Shown here: positions 35,871-44,940 of the stretch, one piece after another
How the letters are laid out: each line of letters begins with the position of its first letter
How positions within the stretch are numbered: position 1 is the stretch's first letter
Assembly: GCA_964370675.1 (NCBI GenBank)
Contig: CAYJKC010000008.1
Coordinates: 1-64,000, forward strand
Length of the DNA stretch: 64,000 bases
Direction of reading: 5' to 3'
From: CAYJAD01 sp964370675
GTDB taxonomy: Bacteria; Desulfobacterota; Desulfovibrionia; Desulfovibrionales; Desulfovibrionaceae
Position numbers and translations under genes: made by a program
Notes under the pieces: model-generated
Told to the model about the DNA's origin: nothing
The model's input: the letters and a program-made list of their open reading frames with translations, nothing else
The model's database searches: none

Positions 35871-36884
35871 TTAAGCCTTAGTTGCTTCGTGTATATTCTT
35901 ATATAAATCACGTAGAGAGTGTGCTGCTTCAATGTCAGCTTGATATTTTTCCGTACAATCTACATACTGATGCGCTATGTGGCTTGGCATGGCAAAAAGC
36001 ACTGTTTCCCATATGGTATTCGAACAATGCTTTAAGTAAAATGTATAATATGGATTAATTGTAAGTATTTGTTTGTATATTTGGAAAATATCATTCGGTC
36101 GATGGTAGATACAAATAGCTAACTTGGGTGTAAACTGGGCTATGGTGTTTTTTGCGCCTTTTAGGGCGTCCATTTCTGAACCTTCAATATCCATTTTGAT
36201 AAAGTCTAGCTTGTCTAAGGCTTGCACTTGCACAAATGAATCAATAGAACGTATATTTACGCATACATCACCCTGCTGAAATAGGGAAGAACTGGCACTA
36301 TTTTGTGCTGCCACATGCATTTGTCCATCGCAGTGACTTATACCAGCTTGAAAAAGATGAACTTCAGGCATGTTTTGAGTATTTTCTTGCAATGTTTTAA
36401 ATATTTCTTGCATGGGCTCAAAGGCATAAACCTTTCCCTCTTGTCCCACAAGTTGAGTAAAATAAACTACTGTATTACCTGTAAATGCACCTGCATCTAT
36501 AACAACATCACTATGTTTTGCTTTGCAATCTTTGTATTCATAGCCTTTAAGAATCCATGTTTCCACTCGATCTAGGATATAATCACCTTTTACTCCGGGA
36601 GTTTTCTCTGCAATTTGTATAAGTTCTTGCCAAATATTTTTGGGATAAAGTGAAAAAATATCTGTTACAACATGGTTTGGTACTGAAAAATATAAAGCTC
36701 TTAAAATAATGAGTTTAATTAATGTTTCTTTAGATTTTTCATCTGCTAGCGCTTCATAAAAGCTTAAAATTTCATGCCAATGGTGTAAGTCTGACAATGT
36801 GTGTAAAGGTCTTGGTGGGGTAAAATCCATATAGCCTTTAGCATCTTGTAAGGCTTTCAATAGGCGTCTAGTTAAAATATGCAT
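35871..36884 (-). CDS. FkbM-family SAM methyltransferase, second copy
   Basis: 337 residues, convergent with the phosphoesterase gene; the two stop codons are adjacent. Methyltransferase domain: SDVVIDAGAFTGNTVVYF, VYAFEPMQEIFKTLQEN, ALDKLDFIKMDIEGSEMDALK, CIYHRPNDIFQIYKQI. About 120 N-terminal residues (SDLHHWHEILSFYEALADE) resemble the helical front part of the copy at 24507. It probably methylates a sugar in the same glycan. It is the only gene of the locus on the minus strand. Confidence 0.87.
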   Translation of the reverse strand: MHILTRRLLKALQDAKGYMDFTPPRPLHTLSDLHHWHEILSFYEALADEKSKETLIKLIILRALYFSVPNHVVTDIFSLYPKNIWQELIQIAEKTPGVKGDYILDRVETWILKGYEYKDCKAKHSDVVIDAGAFTGNTVVYFTQLVGQEGKVYAFEPMQEIFKTLQENTQNMPEVHLFQAGISHCDGQMHVAAQNSASSSLFQQGDVCVNIRSIDSFVQVQALDKLDFIKMDIEGSEMDALKGAKNTIAQFTPKLAICIYHRPNDIFQIYKQILTINPYYTFYLKHCSNTIWETVLFAMPSHIAHQYVDCTEKYQADIEAAHSLRDLYKNIHEATKA

Positions 36885-36968
36885 TATTGTTTCCTAACAT
36901 TATCTTGTTTGCTTAATGATACTTTTTTACGTGAGATGTGATTTTCGGTAAAGTTTTAAAATTTAAAC

Positions 36969-36997
36969 TTGACACCGTATACTGTATACAGTAAATT
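36969..36997 (+). promoter_or_regulatory. trp operon promoter with palindromic operator
   Basis: TTGACA (36969-36974), 17-base spacer, TAAATT (36992-36997). The spacer contains the perfect palindrome ACTGTATACAGT (36981-36992), which reaches into the -10 box, so a bound repressor would block RNA polymerase. It lacks the CTAG half-sites of the E. coli TrpR operator; the repressor is not identified. Confidence 0.7.
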
Positions 36998-37020
36998 GCC
37001 TCTTAAGCAAAGGAATATCA

Positions 37021-37092
37021 ATGTATAATTTTTTCTTAAATACTTTTTCATGGCGTTGGTGGCTCAATACAGCAGTAAAAGAGTTCACTTAA
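37021..37092 (+). CDS. trpL: trp operon leader peptide
   Basis: 23 codons (MYNFFLNTFSWRWWLNTAVK..., ends EFT) with AAAGGA 9 bases upstream. Three Trp codons in four (W-R-W-W at residues 11-14) precede an attenuator, the classic arrangement by which ribosome stalling at low tryptophan lets transcription continue into trpE. Confidence 0.9.
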   Translation: MYNFFLNTFSWRWWLNTAVKEFT

Positions 37093-37137
37093 TAATGTGC
37101 AGTTTTTAGGAAAATGCTTTGTAAGCAAAATATATTT

Positions 37138-37178
37138 CCCCTCTGTTGGCAAAAGTGAACAGGGGGATTTTTTATTTT
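37138..37178 (+). terminator. trp attenuator
   Basis: CCCC-T-CTGTT pairs with AACAGGGGG around a 10-base loop (one bulged T), followed by ATTTTTTATTTT. It lies between trpL and trpE. Confidence 0.85.
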
Positions 37179-37192
37179 AATAGGAGAATTTA

Positions 37193-38668
37193 ATGTTGTT
37201 ACCAAGTTTAGAAGAGGCTAAACATTTAGCAAAAACGTTTAGTCTTATCCCAATAGTTTATGAAATGCCTTCGGACTTTACTACACCTATTAATGTCTTG
37301 AAGATATTAAAATCTAAGTATGAACAATGTTTTTTGTTTGAAAGTGTGGATACATCTCACGCCTTTGGTCGCTATTCTTTTCTTGGGTATGAACCATACC
37401 AAGAAATTACTTGTATGCAAGGTGCAGTAATTACAAAAGATCCTCATGGCAAAAGCGAAGAAAAAATTAACCCAAAGAAATTTTTAAAACAAATTTTGCA
37501 AAAATTTTCTAGCCCTAAATATGAAAATCTACCCTCGTTTACAGGTGGGATTGTGGGGTATTTTGCTTATGATTTCATTAAGTATAGTGAACCTAGTTTA
37601 CAGCTTGATATGGATGATGATGTAGAAAATTTTAATGATATAGATTTGATGTTTTTTAAAAAAATAATTATTTTTGATAATTACAAGCAGAAGCTTTATT
37701 TAATCTACAATATTGAGCAAGATAAAATTACAGAAAATTATAAAATTGCTACGCAAGAACTAGATAAAATTAAGCAATTGCTTTTAGCTTCGACTAATCA
37801 TATTTCCTTTGAGGGTCGAGTAAAGTCAGCATTCACATATCTATTTGATAAGTCAGCATATATGTCTATGGTGGAAAAGGCTAAGACACATATTTTTGAA
37901 GGAGATATTTTTCAAGTGGTGCTTTCTAACCGTGTGGAAGCAGATTTTGAAGGAAGCTTGTTTAATGTTTATAGAAAATTACGTATGACAAATCCTTCTC
38001 CATATATGTTTTATCTTAGTAGTGCAGATAATGAAATTGTAGGTGCATCTCCAGAAACATTAGTAAAATTGGATAACGATATAGTGCTTACCTTTCCCCT
38101 TGCTGGTACGCGCAAACGTGGCAAAAACGCTAAAGAGGATGCATTGCTAGAAGCGGAGCTTTTGGCAGATGAAAAGGAATTGGCAGAGCACACTATGCTG
38201 GTTGATTTAGGGCGCAATGATTTGGGTAAGATATGTCAATTTGGCACAGTGGAAGTAGGTGACTTTATGCAAGTACACCATTATTCGCATGTTATGCACC
38301 TTGGCTCTACTGTAAGTGGCACAATTAAAAATAATTTTGATGGTATTGATGCCATTGAAGCGGTATTGCCTGCTGGTACGCTATCAGGTGCACCTAAGGT
38401 TAAAGCCTGTGAAATAATACATAATCTTGAACAAAATAAACGTGGACTTTATGGTGGGGCTATTGGTTATATTGATTTTACTGGAAATATGGATACATGC
38501 ATAGCAATTCGTCTATGTTTTAAGAAAAATAATAAAATATATATACGCTCAGGTGCAGGCATTGTAGCTGATAGTGTGCCGGAAAATGAATATGAAGAAT
38601 GTATTGCTAAGGCACGTGCTGTAGTAGAGGCAGTGCAGCATGCTGGAGAGGAATTTGCAAAATGTTAG
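37193..38668 (+). CDS. trpE: anthranilate synthase component I
   Basis: 491 residues. Converts chorismate and ammonia to anthranilate, the first step of tryptophan synthesis. Chorismate-binding domain motifs: FQVVLSNRVEAD, NPSPYMFYL, GASPETLVKL, FPLAGTRKRG, DLGRNDLGK and LSGAPKVKACEII. The N-terminal part carries LLFESVD-like LFESVDTSHAFGRYSFLG, part of the tryptophan feedback site (the S of ESV). AGGAGAA precedes the ATG. It overlaps trpG by seven bases, giving coupled translation of the two subunits. Confidence 0.96.
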   Translation: MLLPSLEEAKHLAKTFSLIPIVYEMPSDFTTPINVLKILKSKYEQCFLFESVDTSHAFGRYSFLGYEPYQEITCMQGAVITKDPHGKSEEKINPKKFLKQILQKFSSPKYENLPSFTGGIVGYFAYDFIKYSEPSLQLDMDDDVENFNDIDLMFFKKIIIFDNYKQKLYLIYNIEQDKITENYKIATQELDKIKQLLLASTNHISFEGRVKSAFTYLFDKSAYMSMVEKAKTHIFEGDIFQVVLSNRVEADFEGSLFNVYRKLRMTNPSPYMFYLSSADNEIVGASPETLVKLDNDIVLTFPLAGTRKRGKNAKEDALLEAELLADEKELAEHTMLVDLGRNDLGKICQFGTVEVGDFMQVHHYSHVMHLGSTVSGTIKNNFDGIDAIEAVLPAGTLSGAPKVKACEIIHNLEQNKRGLYGGAIGYIDFTGNMDTCIAIRLCFKKNNKIYIRSGAGIVADSVPENEYEECIAKARAVVEAVQHAGEEFAKC

Positions 38669-39228
38669 TTTTAATAGATAATTATGATAGCTTTGTTTAT
38701 AATTTATATCAAATGCTAGGTGCTATTTCACCAAATATTATGGTTATGCGCAATGATGCATGCACGGTAAATGATATTTTAGCATTAAAACCAACGCATA
38801 TTGTGCTTTCACCAGGACCGGGTAGACCAAGAGATGCTGGCATATGTATAGAACTTATTCAAAAACTTCCCCACAATTTACCATTACTAGGAGTATGCCT
38901 TGGTCATCAAGCTATATTTGAGGCTTTTGGCGGTACAGTAAGTTATGCTAAGGAGCTTATGCATGGCAAACAATCTCGGGTAGAAAAACTTTCGCAGTCA
39001 TCTTTGTTTATGCATATTCCGCAAACTTTTGATGTGGCTAGATATCATTCGTTGGTAGGTATTGAAAGCACCCTACCAAATGAGCTTGTAATTACAGCAC
39101 GTAGTAATGATTCTGAAATTATGGCTTTAGAGCATAAAGAGCACCAAATTTTTGGAGTACAGTTTCATCCTGAGTCCATCATGACCCCACAAGGTAATAT
39201 AATTCTTAAAAATTTTATGGAGATGTAA
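38662..39228 (+). CDS. trpG: anthranilate synthase component II (glutamine amidotransferase)
   Basis: 188 residues; supplies ammonia from glutamine to TrpE. Class I amidotransferase with VLIDNYDSFVYNL, the oxyanion strand LSPGPGRPRDAG, catalytic Cys in LLGVCLGHQAIFE and the His-Glu of GVQFHPES. It is not fused to trpD, unlike in enterobacteria. The start overlaps trpE. Confidence 0.96.
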   Translation: MLVLIDNYDSFVYNLYQMLGAISPNIMVMRNDACTVNDILALKPTHIVLSPGPGRPRDAGICIELIQKLPHNLPLLGVCLGHQAIFEAFGGTVSYAKELMHGKQSRVEKLSQSSLFMHIPQTFDVARYHSLVGIESTLPNELVITARSNDSEIMALEHKEHQIFGVQFHPESIMTPQGNIILKNFMEM

Positions 39229-39229
39229 T

Positions 39230-40237
39230 ATGATTCGCAAAGCCATTATAAATTTAGCAAATAAAAAGGATTTAAGTAAGGAAGAAGCGCTAGCTGTTAT
39301 GGATCAAATTATGAGTGGTAAAGCTAGTGAGATTCAAATATCTTCTTATCTTACAGCTTTAGCACTCAAGGGTGAAACTATTGATGAAATTACAGCGTCT
39401 GCTGCTGCCATGCGCAAGCATTGTGTAAAGCTTTTAAATGAGCATGAAGCCCTAGAAATTGTAGGTACTGGCGGTGATGGTTCAAATTCATTTAATATAT
39501 CCACTGCAGCAGCTTTAGTAGTCTCTGCTGCTGGGGTTGCAGTTGCAAAGCATGGTAATCGTTCTGCTACAAGTAAATGCGGCTCAGCTGATGTTTTAGA
39601 AGCATTAGGAGTAAATATACAAATTTCACCTGAAAAGAGTTCTATACTTCTTGAGAAAATAGGCATTTGCTTCATGTTTGCGCAAAATTATCATCTTGCT
39701 ATGAAATATGTTGCTCCCATTCGGCGCGAATTAAATATTCGTACAGTATTTAACATCCTTGGACCATTAACCAATCCTGCAGGGGCCACCATGCAATTGC
39801 TTGGTGTGTATGAAGAAGAGTTGGTGGAGCCTATAGCCAAGGTATTGTGTAATCTAGGTGTAAAAAATGCCATGGTGGTTTATGGGCGTGATAAGTTAGA
39901 TGAAATTTCTATTTGTGCTGAAACATATGTTTGCGAAGTGAAGAATGGTTGGGTTAAATCATCTATTTTAACGCCTGAATCTTTGGGCTTTACCAGAGCA
40001 CAACCTACTGATTTAGTGGGTGGTGATGCAGTTCATAATGCCCAAATTATCCGTGATATTTTGTCTGGATCACTAGGTCCTAAAACTGATGCGGTTATAA
40101 TTAATGCAGCGGCGGCTTTATATGTGGCAAAGTCTATTTCTCTACCTCAAGCAATCATAGAAATTAAAGAGATTCTTGCCAGTGGTAGGGCACTAGAGCA
40201 ATTACAAAAATTTATCAAGCTTTCTAATGAGGTTTAA
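39230..40237 (+). CDS. trpD: anthranilate phosphoribosyltransferase
   Basis: 335 residues; joins anthranilate to PRPP. Motifs: VGTGGDGSNSFNISTAAALV (phosphate loop), AVAKHGNRSATSKCGSADVL, RRELNIRTVFNILGPLTNP. It begins two bases after the trpG stop. Full length and all binding motifs present. Confidence 0.96.
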   Translation: MIRKAIINLANKKDLSKEEALAVMDQIMSGKASEIQISSYLTALALKGETIDEITASAAAMRKHCVKLLNEHEALEIVGTGGDGSNSFNISTAAALVVSAAGVAVAKHGNRSATSKCGSADVLEALGVNIQISPEKSSILLEKIGICFMFAQNYHLAMKYVAPIRRELNIRTVFNILGPLTNPAGATMQLLGVYEEELVEPIAKVLCNLGVKNAMVVYGRDKLDEISICAETYVCEVKNGWVKSSILTPESLGFTRAQPTDLVGGDAVHNAQIIRDILSGSLGPKTDAVIINAAAALYVAKSISLPQAIIEIKEILASGRALEQLQKFIKLSNEV

Positions 40238-40238
40238 C

Positions 40239-40985
40239 ATGCAAGCACAGAATTTTTTAGAAAAAATTGTCATTACCACCAAGGAGCGCATGCAAATGGT
40301 GCAAGATAGTTTTACTTATCCCTTTAAGGTAGCTTTAGAAAAAAAAGGTTTAAGTTATATTTGTGAGGTTAAAAAAGCTTCGCCTTCTAAGGGGATTATT
40401 GAGCCTAATTTTTCGCACTTAGATATTGCTAAAGATTATGAAAGAGCAGGGGTGGATGCAATTTCAGTACTTACAGAATCTCAATTTTTTCAAGGTAGTG
40501 CAGAATATTTACAAGACATTAGCACTCACATAGCACTGCCAAGTTTACGTAAAGATTTTATTATTCATCCTTATCAAATTTATGAAGCAAAAATTTGGGG
40601 TGCATCGGCTTTATTGCTTATAGCAGAACTGCTTAATGCCAAGCAATTGCAAGAATATATCCTTCTTACGGAGGCACTTGGTATGTCTGCATTAGTAGAA
40701 AGTCATAGCTATGATATGTTGCAAAAATCTTTAGATTGTGGTGCGCAAATTGTGGGGGTAAATAACAGAAATTTAAAAACTTTTGAAGTTGATTTACAAA
40801 CTTGCATAAAGCTTCGTAAATATGTTCCACCCTCTGTACTCTATGTGGCAGAAAGCGGCATTAGAAATCGTGAAGATATTTTATTACTAGAAGAACACGC
40901 CATTGACGCAGTGCTTATAGGTGAAAGCCTTATGCGAAGTAGTAATAAAGTAAAAATGTTGCAAGAATTGCGAGGGCTGGCATGA
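40239..40985 (+). CDS. trpC: indole-3-glycerol phosphate synthase
   Basis: 248 residues from ATG 40239, with GAGG seven to nine bases before; the ATG at 40227 lies upstream of that signal and inside trpD. Beta-alpha barrel with ICEVKKASPSKG (catalytic Lys region), LRKDFIIHPYQIYEA, VGVNNRNLKTFEVD and VAESGI. Closes the ring of carboxyphenylamino-deoxyribulose phosphate. It is separate from trpF here, not fused as in E. coli. Confidence 0.95.
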   Translation: MQAQNFLEKIVITTKERMQMVQDSFTYPFKVALEKKGLSYICEVKKASPSKGIIEPNFSHLDIAKDYERAGVDAISVLTESQFFQGSAEYLQDISTHIALPSLRKDFIIHPYQIYEAKIWGASALLLIAELLNAKQLQEYILLTEALGMSALVESHSYDMLQKSLDCGAQIVGVNNRNLKTFEVDLQTCIKLRKYVPPSVLYVAESGIRNREDILLLEEHAIDAVLIGESLMRSSNKVKMLQELRGLA

Positions 40986-41566
40986 AGATAAAAATTTGTG
41001 GGCTTTTTAGAGATTGCGATATTGATTTTGTTAATGATGCTATGCCTGATTATGTGGGTTTTGTTTTTGCTAAAAGCCGCAGGCAAATTAGTTTTGATCA
41101 AGCAAAATTATTTAAGCAGCGTTTACATCAAAATATTATGACAGTTGGTGTTTTTGTAAATGAATCCGCTGATGTAATGGAAAAAGCTATAACGGAAAAT
41201 ATTGTGGATATGTTGCAGTTACATGGGCAAGAGCCTTTTACTACTTTAGTAGAGTGCAAAAAACGCATGCCGCACGTTAAAATTATAAAGGCTTTGCAAG
41301 TGCATGATGCCATACCACCCTTGGCAGATTATGCCCTTTTTGATGCTCCTTTGGCAGGTAGCGGGCAAGTTTTTAATTGGTCAACTCTGCCAAAGATTAA
41401 GAAAAACTTTTTTCTTGCCGGAGGTATTAATCTGCAAAATATTGAAAATGCTATGAATTATAAACCATATGCCATAGATATATCAAGTGGTGCTGAAGTA
41501 GATGGATTTAAGAATCAACAATATATTGAGCAATTAGTAAGGAAGGTGCGCAATGCAAGAATATAA
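40982..41566 (+). CDS. trpF: phosphoribosylanthranilate isomerase
   Basis: 194 residues, slightly short for the family. MKIKICGLFRDCDI carries the catalytic Cys; FAKSRRQIS, LQLHGQEP, FLAGGINLQNI and IDISSGAEVDGFKN are the other barrel motifs, with Asp in LFDAPLAGSG as the likely general acid. The start overlaps the trpC stop (ATGA), and its end overlaps trpB by 14 bases. Confidence 0.95.
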   Translation: MKIKICGLFRDCDIDFVNDAMPDYVGFVFAKSRRQISFDQAKLFKQRLHQNIMTVGVFVNESADVMEKAITENIVDMLQLHGQEPFTTLVECKKRMPHVKIIKALQVHDAIPPLADYALFDAPLAGSGQVFNWSTLPKIKKNFFLAGGINLQNIENAMNYKPYAIDISSGAEVDGFKNQQYIEQLVRKVRNARI

Positions 41567-42743
41567 AGGAAGATATGGCGTGCATGGGGGGCAATACATT
41601 CCTGAAACCCTCATGAATGCAATTTTAGAATTGGAAGAAGCCTATATTAAGTATAGGCAAGACGCCACATTTAATGCAACTTTAACCTCACTTCTTAATG
41701 AGTATGCAGGTCGACCATCACGCTTGTACTATGCAAGCAAAATGACAAAAGATCTTGGTGGTGCAAAAATATACTTAAAAAGAGAAGATTTAAATCACAC
41801 TGGCTCGCATAAAATTAATAATGTGTTGGGTCAAGTGTTGTTGGCTAAAAAAATGGGGAAAACACGCATTATTGCCGAAACAGGCGCAGGGCAACATGGT
41901 GTTGCAACAGCTACGGCAGCAGCTCTTTTGGGTCTGCAATGTGAAATATTTATGGGGCAAGAAGATATTAGTCGGCAGGCCCTTAATGTATATCGCATGG
42001 AACTGCTTGGAGCTAAGGTTCATGCTGTTACCAGTGGTAGCAAAACCCTTAAAGATGCAGTTAACGCCACCATGCGTGCATGGACTATGCAAGTGCATGA
42101 TACTCACTATGTTCTAGGTTCTGTGGTGGGTCCGCACCCATTTCCTTTAATGGTGCGTGATTTTCAAAGTATTATTTCTTATGAGGCCAAGGAACAAATT
42201 CTTGAGCTAGAAAATAAACTACCTGCGGCTGTTGTTGCCTGTGTTGGCGGAGGTAGTAATGCTATGGGTATGTTTCATCACTTTATTACAGAGCAAAATG
42301 TACAGCTTATAGGTTGTGAGGCAGCAGGTAAGGGCATTGATACTGATAAACATGCTGCCAGCATGGCAAAGGGAACTTTAGGTATTTTTCATGGCATGAA
42401 ATCTTACTTTTGCCAAGATAGCTATGGGCAAATTGCAGAAGTATATTCTATTTCTGCTGGGCTTGACTATCCAGGAATTGGCCCCGAGCATGCGTATTTA
42501 CAAGATAGTAAAAGGGCAACATATGTGCCTGTAACTGATGCTGAAGCTGTGGATGCTTTTGAATATTTATCAAGAACCGAGGGTATTATTCCAGCCATTG
42601 AATCAGCCCATGCCATTGCCCATGTTAGAAAAATAGCTCCCACTTTTGCAAAAGATGAAAATATTATTGTATGCCTTTCAGGGCGTGGTGATAAAGACGT
42701 TGCGGCCATAGCAAGACATAAAGGGGTGAATATACATGAGTAA
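41553..42743 (+). CDS. trpB: tryptophan synthase beta subunit
   Basis: 396 residues. PLP enzyme that joins indole and serine. Motifs: GGQYIPETLMNAI, NHTGSHKINN with the PLP Lys, AETGAGQHGVATATAAALLG, GGGSNAMGMF phosphate cup, and SGRGDKD at the end. This is the common TrpB1 type. It overlaps trpF upstream and trpA downstream by eight bases. Confidence 0.97.
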   Translation: MQEYKGRYGVHGGQYIPETLMNAILELEEAYIKYRQDATFNATLTSLLNEYAGRPSRLYYASKMTKDLGGAKIYLKREDLNHTGSHKINNVLGQVLLAKKMGKTRIIAETGAGQHGVATATAAALLGLQCEIFMGQEDISRQALNVYRMELLGAKVHAVTSGSKTLKDAVNATMRAWTMQVHDTHYVLGSVVGPHPFPLMVRDFQSIISYEAKEQILELENKLPAAVVACVGGGSNAMGMFHHFITEQNVQLIGCEAAGKGIDTDKHAASMAKGTLGIFHGMKSYFCQDSYGQIAEVYSISAGLDYPGIGPEHAYLQDSKRATYVPVTDAEAVDAFEYLSRTEGIIPAIESAHAIAHVRKIAPTFAKDENIIVCLSGRGDKDVAAIARHKGVNIHE

Positions 42744-43515
42744 AATAACTAAAGCCTTACAAGGCAAAAAATCACTCATTACCTTTTTAACAGCAGGTGA
42801 CCCAAATCTTCTACACACAGAAGAATATATTTTAGCCATGGCTAATGCCGGTGCAGACCTTATTGAAATTGGTATTCCTTTCTCAGACCCCATAGCAGAA
42901 GGAGAGGTTATAGAAGCTGCCAATGCAAGAGCATTGCAAGCAGGAACTACTCTTGATGGTATTTTTGCTATGGTGCAAAGGGTGCGTCAAAAAATAAGTA
43001 TCCCATTAGTTTTTTTAAGTTATATGAATCCTATCTATAACTATGGCTATGCTTCATTTTTTAAACAATGCCAAGATAGCGGCATTAATGGGGTTATTAT
43101 ACCTGATTTACCCTTTGATGAATATGTAGAAAAGGATTTAATAGCACCATATGCTAAAAAACATAATGTTGAAATTATCTCACTCATTGCACCAACATCT
43201 GATGCAAGAATAGAAAATATTGCAAAACAAGCCGATGGTTTTATATATCTTGTTTCTTCTATGGGAGTTACAGGCATGCGTAGCGAAATTACAACTGATT
43301 TACGTTCCATGACTACACTTATTAAAAAACATAGTAATCTTCCCGTGTGTGTGGGTTTTGGTGTTTCAACTAGTAGGCAAGTTGCAGACATAACAGACTA
43401 TGCTGATGGTGCAATTGTTGGCAGTGCCTTGGTAAAAATTATTGCTGAACACAAAACCAATGCCAAAGAACCTCTGATGAAATTTATAAAGGAATTAAAG
43501 TCTGGATTGATATAA
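42736..43515 (+). CDS. trpA: tryptophan synthase alpha subunit
   Basis: 259 residues; releases indole from indole-glycerol phosphate. LIEIGIPFSDP contains the first catalytic acid (E49 in Salmonella). The second, D60 of the usual LADGP motif, is Glu here (IAEGEVIEAAN), a variant I believe also occurs in other bacterial TrpA lineages. PTSDARIENIA, LVSSMGVTGMR and VGFGVSTSRQV complete the barrel. Last gene of trpEGDCFBA, with a hairpin directly after. Confidence 0.95.
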   Translation: MSKITKALQGKKSLITFLTAGDPNLLHTEEYILAMANAGADLIEIGIPFSDPIAEGEVIEAANARALQAGTTLDGIFAMVQRVRQKISIPLVFLSYMNPIYNYGYASFFKQCQDSGINGVIIPDLPFDEYVEKDLIAPYAKKHNVEIISLIAPTSDARIENIAKQADGFIYLVSSMGVTGMRSEITTDLRSMTTLIKKHSNLPVCVGFGVSTSRQVADITDYADGAIVGSALVKIIAEHKTNAKEPLMKFIKELKSGLI

Positions 43516-43522
43516 ATGTATT

Positions 43523-43568
43523 AAAGAGATGCTGAAAACGCAAAATATGCACTTTTCAGCATCTCTTT
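43523..43568. terminator. bidirectional terminator between trpA and ccdA
   Basis: A perfect 16-bp stem, AAAGAGATGCTGAAAA with its exact complement, and a 14-base loop. It lies between convergent genes and can serve both strands, though T tracts are short. Confidence 0.75.
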
Positions 43569-43636
43569 ATGACTATTGATAATAGTTGATATGTGCTTAC
43601 ATTGCTGTAAGTAAAAAGAGTATAGTTTCAATTTTA

Positions 43637-44356
43637 TTAAAATTGAAAACCTAAATGAAACATATAAAATCCCACACCAAGCATAAGTAAAGCCAGCAAG
43701 ATATTAAGTCCCTTGCTAACAGCTGCATATTTTGCATTTTCTGATAGCTTTTGCACCAAGCCAACAGAAGTTCCAGCTATGACAGCTAAAATACCATGAC
43801 CCAAGGAATACATTAAAAACAATAAGATACCGAAGCCTAAACTGCCTTTACCCGCAACCACAGCAATTAGCGCAATGAGCACAGGTGTGGAGCAAGGTGA
43901 GGAAAAAATACCCCCCAAGACACCAGCCAAAAAAGCCCCAATAAATCCTTTCTTGGTGTTTTTAGATAATAGATGGCTAGAGGGTATGAGTTGATAAATA
44001 CCAAGCATTTGTAATACCATTAACATCATCAAAGTACCTAGGGCAAAAAACCACGAAGAAGATGCAGTGCCTATTAATTCACCGGCCAATGATGCAACAA
44101 TGCCAAAAAAGGTAAAGGTAATGGCACTACCCAGTGCAAAAATTAGTGAGAGCACAAAAGCTCTGTTGGTATTATATTTTTGCTCTTGCTCATTGGTGGA
44201 AATATTTGCTCCCCCTACATAACCAACAATTAATGGCACACTGGAAAGTGAGCAAGGGGTAAATGAAGTTAGTACACCTGCCAAAAAAGCTATAAAGGGT
44301 GCAATCCAAGTGGTGTTTAAGATTAGTTCAGAAAGCTGTGCTAAGAGTGCATCCAT
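43637..44356 (-). CDS. CcdA/DsbD-type thiol-disulfide transmembrane transporter
   Basis: 239 residues, six predicted membrane helices. The two halves carry the redox Cys-Pro-type motifs SFTPCSLSSVPLIVGY and GIFSSPCSTPVLIAL, which define CcdA/DsbD-beta proteins. It moves electrons from cytoplasmic thioredoxin across the inner membrane. Its start coincides with the stop of the preceding membrane-anchored thioredoxin gene, so that protein is the likely periplasmic acceptor. No cytochrome c maturation genes are near, which argues against a dedicated cytochrome role. Confidence 0.88.
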   Translation of the reverse strand: MDALLAQLSELILNTTWIAPFIAFLAGVLTSFTPCSLSSVPLIVGYVGGANISTNEQEQKYNTNRAFVLSLIFALGSAITFTFFGIVASLAGELIGTASSSWFFALGTLMMLMVLQMLGIYQLIPSSHLLSKNTKKGFIGAFLAGVLGGIFSSPCSTPVLIALIAVVAGKGSLGFGILLFLMYSLGHGILAVIAGTSVGLVQKLSENAKYAAVSKGLNILLALLMLGVGFYMFHLGFQF

Positions 44357-44892
44357 TAATTAACACCCATATCTTTAAGTATACTACGCATTTGTTCTTC
44401 TGTTAGCCCCCCTTGATGGGCTGTAAAAATATGTTGCTTTGTTTCCTTGCTACTATAGGAGGTAAATTTTATACCTGTAACATTATTAGGCACATATGGA
44501 GTGCCGTCAGCATTAAAAATTATCTGTGTGGGAATTACTTGCACAGGAAAACCCTTGGAGCCATCAGGATTTTTCCACACATCAACAAACTTAATAATGG
44601 CCCTGTTTTGCATTTCTGCGTTGAGCTTTACAAGTACGGGTGCCATCTCCTTACAAGGGATGCAAGAATCTGCGCCAAAGTCAATTATAATAGGCATTTT
44701 TAATGCCTTAAGAGCATCTAAATCAATGTTCTTGGCATGAAGGTCCATAATATTATTACCATGACTACTGGCTGTTAGGATAGTAGTGCTAACATGGCTT
44801 GTTGATGCTTCTGGTTTGTTAATATACCAAAGAGTTGCAACTCCAAGTATCATACAAAGTGGGATAATAATTTTTAATAATGATTTTGGCAT
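44356..44892 (-). CDS. membrane-anchored periplasmic thioredoxin-like protein
   Basis: 178 residues. N-terminal signal anchor (LLKIIIPLCMILGVATLWYI), a short Ser/Thr linker, then a thioredoxin fold: IIDFGADSCIPCKEMAPVL with active-site CIPC, and VQVIPTQIIFNADGTP with the cis-Pro. It is the periplasmic partner of CcdA (stop and start codons overlap) and acts as a thiol reductase or isomerase. Active-site sequence CIPC differs from WCGPC of canonical thioredoxin. Regulated with the upstream ArsR gene. Confidence 0.88.
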   Translation of the reverse strand: MPKSLLKIIIPLCMILGVATLWYINKPEASTSHVSTTILTASSHGNNIMDLHAKNIDLDALKALKMPIIIDFGADSCIPCKEMAPVLVKLNAEMQNRAIIKFVDVWKNPDGSKGFPVQVIPTQIIFNADGTPYVPNNVTGIKFTSYSSKETKQHIFTAHQGGLTEEQMRSILKDMGVN

Positions 44893-44940
44893 GACATATG
44901 CTCCTGTGTTAATTTTTTGTTAAATGAATTATAAAATACT

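Noticed and set aside
36981..36992. LexA/SOS box in the trp promoter
   Set aside because: CTGT and ACAG are separated by only two bases, whereas a LexA box needs eight between them.
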